From contig NZ_RHOC01000011.1 of the NCBI RefSeq assembly GCF_003946145.1, forward strand, positions 1-64,000: a stretch of DNA of 64,000 nt, written 5' to 3'. Below are positions 61,656-64,000 of this stretch, piece by piece. The stretch is from Levilactobacillus huananensis. Its GTDB lineage: Bacteria > Bacillota > Bacilli > Lactobacillales > Lactobacillaceae. The notes beneath the pieces were generated by a model. The model did not search any database and had not been told where the DNA came from. It worked only from the letters and a program-made list of their open reading frames with translations. The translations under genes were made by a program, and so were the position numbers. Each line of letters opens with the position of its first letter. Position 1 is the stretch's first letter.

Positions 61656-62789
61656 TTGGATAATGACAAAAGTCCGATCCCGTCACGGCAGGATTCGGGT
61701 AACAAACGGTCGTTTGGCCACAAGATTATGGTCGGGGTGATTAGCCTGATAGTAATTTTAGCTGTTGTAATTGGATTCTTCGGGTATCATTTCTTCCAGA
61801 CGGCGTTAAAGCCAATGGATACAAAGAATACCAATGTGGTACAGGTTCACGTTCCCCTGGGCGCCACATCCAATAAGATTGGCCAGATTCTTCAAGATAA
61901 GAAAGTCGTCAAGAGCGGCATGGTGTTTAACTACTATGTTAAATCCAACAAGTTCACGAACTTTCAGGCCGGTTATTATCAACTCAAGCCCTCAATGACT
62001 TTGCATCAGATTGCCAAGCAATTGCAGAAGGGTGGTTCGGCTGAACCCATCCAAAGCACTGCGGGCAAACTTTTAGTTCGTGAAGGGGAAACGGTGGACC
62101 AATTAGCCGCCGAAATTCCAATTCAAACGGACTTTACGAAAACAGAATTTCTCAAGCTTATGGGTGATGAGACCTTCTTCAATCAGCTTGCCGAAAAGTA
62201 TCCAGAACTGTTGCATTCGGCTAAGGCGGCAAAGAACGTTCGTTACCGGCTAGAGGGTTATCTGGCACCGGCAACTTATGAGGCCGGAAAAAAGATGACA
62301 CTCAAGCAGATCGTGACCCAAATGGTCGCTAAGACGAATCAAAACCTGCAGGGCAACTATGCAACGATTAAGAAGCAAAAATACAGTGTGCAGGAAGTTT
62401 TGACGTTGGCCTCATTGGTTGAACGTGAAGGGGTATCACAAAACGATCGTGATAAGATCGCGGGCGTCTTCTTTAACCGGCTGAAGGCAGGGATGGCATT
62501 ACAATCGGATATTTCCGTTCAGTATGCCTTGAAGACCACCAAGAAGACGTTGACCTACAAGGATCTGAAGAAAAAGTCACCATACAACCTGTACATTCAC
62601 ACAGGTTTTGGTCCTGGACCTTTTGATAATCCTAGCACTTCGTCGATTACGGCAGTGCTTCACCCGAAGGATCGGAGCAAGGGGTATTACTACTTCATTG
62701 CCAACACCAAGTCGGGGAAGGTTTACTTCTCAGAAACATATGCCCAGCACCAAGCATTAACCAGTTCATTAGCAAGCGATAATAAATAA
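61656..62789 (+). CDS. mltG: Endolytic murein transglycosylase MltG
   Basis: A 377-residue protein with a short cytoplasmic segment, one membrane helix (about residues 28-48), a LysM-like region and the YceG catalytic domain with ASLVEREG holding the catalytic glutamate. It cuts nascent glycan strands and so sets their length. TTG at 61656 is chosen because GGAGG lies seven bases upstream; ATG codons at 61620 and 61632 lack a good site but remain possible. Confidence 0.92.
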   Translation: MDNDKSPIPSRQDSGNKRSFGHKIMVGVISLIVILAVVIGFFGYHFFQTALKPMDTKNTNVVQVHVPLGATSNKIGQILQDKKVVKSGMVFNYYVKSNKFTNFQAGYYQLKPSMTLHQIAKQLQKGGSAEPIQSTAGKLLVREGETVDQLAAEIPIQTDFTKTEFLKLMGDETFFNQLAEKYPELLHSAKAAKNVRYRLEGYLAPATYEAGKKMTLKQIVTQMVAKTNQNLQGNYATIKKQKYSVQEVLTLASLVEREGVSQNDRDKIAGVFFNRLKAGMALQSDISVQYALKTTKKTLTYKDLKKKSPYNLYIHTGFGPGPFDNPSTSSITAVLHPKDRSKGYYYFIANTKSGKVYFSETYAQHQALTSSLASDNK

Positions 62790-62804
62790 AGGATGGCGAC
62801 AGAT

Positions 62805-63476
62805 TTGGCAGGAAAAAAGCGACCGATCATTATTGGGGTTACCGGAGGTTCCGGGAGTGGGAAGACCACTGTTAGTCGGGCAATCTTCAATCAATTGATT
62901 GGGCATTCGATCATGATCTTACAACAGGATTCATACTACAATGACCAATCAGAGATGACCATGGAAGAACGGGCAGCCGTGAACTACGACCACCCACTGG
63001 CCTTCGATACAGACTTGTTAATCAGTCAGTTACAACAACTGCTTAACTACCAACCAATTGAAAAACCAGTCTATGACTACAATCTTTCGACGCGAAGTAC
63101 CAAGACCATTCATCAGGAACCACGCGATGTCATCATTTTGGAAGGTATTCTGATCTTAGATGACGAACGTCTCCGGAACCTGATGGATATCAAAGTCTTC
63201 GTTGATACGGATGATGATATCCGGATCATTCGTCGAATTGAACGAGATATGAATGAACGGGGCCGCTCCCTGGACTCCATCATCCAACAGTACTTAGCGA
63301 CGGTTAAGCCAACGTATCATCAATTCGTAGAACCTACGAAGCGATATGCCGATCTTATCGTGCCAGAAGGTGGCGAGAACCAAGTGGCCATTGACCTCTT
63401 GGTCACGAAAATTCGGGCTATCCTCGAAGCTAATGGGAATCACCAAGTTTTTGACAATCCAGACACAACCATATAG
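62805..63476 (+). CDS. udk: Uridine kinase
   Basis: A 223-residue P-loop kinase, [14 protein letters not shown] near residues 11-24, with QQDSYYN and YDHPLAFD typical of uridine/cytidine kinases. It makes UMP or CMP in salvage. TTG at 62805 is chosen because the ATG at 62793 directly adjoins AAAGG and cannot use it as a ribosome binding site; the ATG would add four residues. It lies between mltG and greA as in Bacillus. Confidence 0.92.
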   Translation: MAGKKRPIIIGVTGGSGSGKTTVSRAIFNQLIGHSIMILQQDSYYNDQSEMTMEERAAVNYDHPLAFDTDLLISQLQQLLNYQPIEKPVYDYNLSTRSTKTIHQEPRDVIILEGILILDDERLRNLMDIKVFVDTDDDIRIIRRIERDMNERGRSLDSIIQQYLATVKPTYHQFVEPTKRYADLIVPEGGENQVAIDLLVTKIRAILEANGNHQVFDNPDTTI

Positions 63477-63483
63477 AATAGGA

Positions 63484-63513
63484 CGGGTTAGCTGCAACCG
63501 GGCTAACCTTTTG
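63484..63513 (+). terminator. udk terminator
   Basis: GGGTTAGC pairs with GGCTAACC around TGCAACC, then TTTTG. Confidence 0.75.
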
Positions 63514-63565
63514 TGAACTTAACCAAAACTCAGTGTGTAAAAGGGACGACTAGCCGGTCAACAGT

Positions 63566-63598
63566 AAGGCCGTTGATTCGGCATCGGCGGCCTTTTTA
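63566..63598 (+). terminator. Hairpin with T run before greA
   Basis: AAGGCCG pairs with CGGCCTT followed by TTTTT. It lies in the 94 bases before greA and may be a second terminator or an attenuator. Confidence 0.7.
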
Positions 63599-63691
63599 GC
63601 ACACTTTTCGGTGAGATAGCATCGACAGAGACTAGTGCCCGGTCGTTTGACAGGGCGACTAAATTAAAATTAATAATTAGGGGTGTTCAAC

Positions 63692-64000
63692 GTGGCACAA
63701 GATAAAATGTATCCAATGACTGAAGAAGGTAAAGAAAAGCTCGAAAATGAACTCGAAGACTTAAAGATGGTTCAACGGCCTAAGGTTATCGAACGTATCA
63801 AGATTGCCCGGTCATACGGGGATCTTTCCGAAAACTCTGAATACGAATCAGCCAAGGATGAACAAAGTATGTTAGAAACTCGGATCAGTACCGTTGAACG
63901 GATGATCCAATATGCCCAAATCATCGATAACGATGGGACTGACAAGGACGAATTAACGGTGGGTAAGAAGGTTACCTTCAAGGAATTACCAGATGAAGAA
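63692..64000 (+). CDS. greA: Transcription elongation factor GreA, 5' part (cut by the window)
   Basis: The 103 residues seen begin (M)[20 protein letters not shown] and contain [19 protein letters not shown], the acidic coiled-coil tip of GreA that reaches into RNA polymerase and stimulates transcript cleavage. The GTG at 63692 follows AGGGG. About a third of the protein, the C-terminal domain, lies past the window end. Confidence 0.95.
   Translation, partial: MAQDKMYPMTEEGKEKLENELEDLKMVQRPKVIERIKIARSYGDLSENSEYESAKDEQSMLETRISTVERMIQYAQIIDNDGTDKDELTVGKKVTFKELPDEE

Overview
The window is chromosomal core DNA from a low-to-mid G+C Gram-positive bacterium of the family Lactobacillaceae, perhaps close to Levilactobacillus or Lactiplantibacillus (genus is a guess). 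The evidence is T-box leaders before aminoacyl-tRNA synthetase genes, strong GGAGG ribosome binding sites, frequent TTG starts, the dipeptidase PepV, SpxA and MecA, and Bacillus-like gene order in several blocks. No phage, transposon, CRISPR array or plasmid gene was found.

Region by region: 1-1790 is the 3' end of a ribosomal RNA operon (5S tail) followed by 18 tRNA genes and a terminator. 1863-4251 (minus) is a three-gene run: a P-loop kinase-like protein, a DUF2075 ATPase and an unrecognised protein. 4374-6591 carries a metallo-beta-lactamase-fold hydrolase, spxA and mecA. 6706-9358 is a compact operon with a membrane-anchored degenerate EAL (cyclic-di-GMP-type) protein, a two-helix membrane protein and a family 2 glycosyltransferase; this is the best candidate for an under-described system. 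9468-15910 holds a tRNA methyltransferase, a PAP2 phosphatase, T-box-controlled leuS, an orphan ABC-2-like permease, a membrane-anchored flavin reductase-like protein and a small unknown. 16136-27746 has a lipid II flippase-type protein, an RsuA-like protein that lacks the catalytic aspartate, nnrD, pepV, a universal stress protein, and the block thioredoxin-ytpR-sftA-murC.

27993-40565 runs pnuC, a BI-1 family protein, polA-mutM-coaE-nrdR-dnaB-dnaI, T-box-controlled thrS, and infC-rpmI-rplT behind an attenuated leader: DNA replication and repair, primosome loading and translation together. 40798-47213 is the ribosome assembly and NAD block yqeG-yqeH-yhbY-nadD-yqeK-rsfS-yqeM-tmcAL-yceD-rpmF, which in Bacillus also contains aroE (absent here). 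47335-54256 contains two HAD hydrolases, a membrane-anchored matrixin-type protease, a zinc alcohol dehydrogenase with a possible Rex site, a two-component system and a YxeA-family protein. 54465-64000 contains yidC and an acylphosphatase (minus), a SpoU-type RNA methyltransferase, an HD protein, an HxlR regulator, T-box-controlled pheST, mltG, udk and the 5' part of greA.

Most genes are ordinary. The points worth follow-up are the EAL/two-helix/glycosyltransferase operon, the apparently dead RsuA homologue, several tRNA oddities (a mismatch in tRNA-Phe, U73 in one tRNA-Ser, a duplicated fMet-Asp pair), a thrS T-box whose discriminator-pairing base does not match the local tRNA-Thr, and structured leaders before pnuC and sftA.
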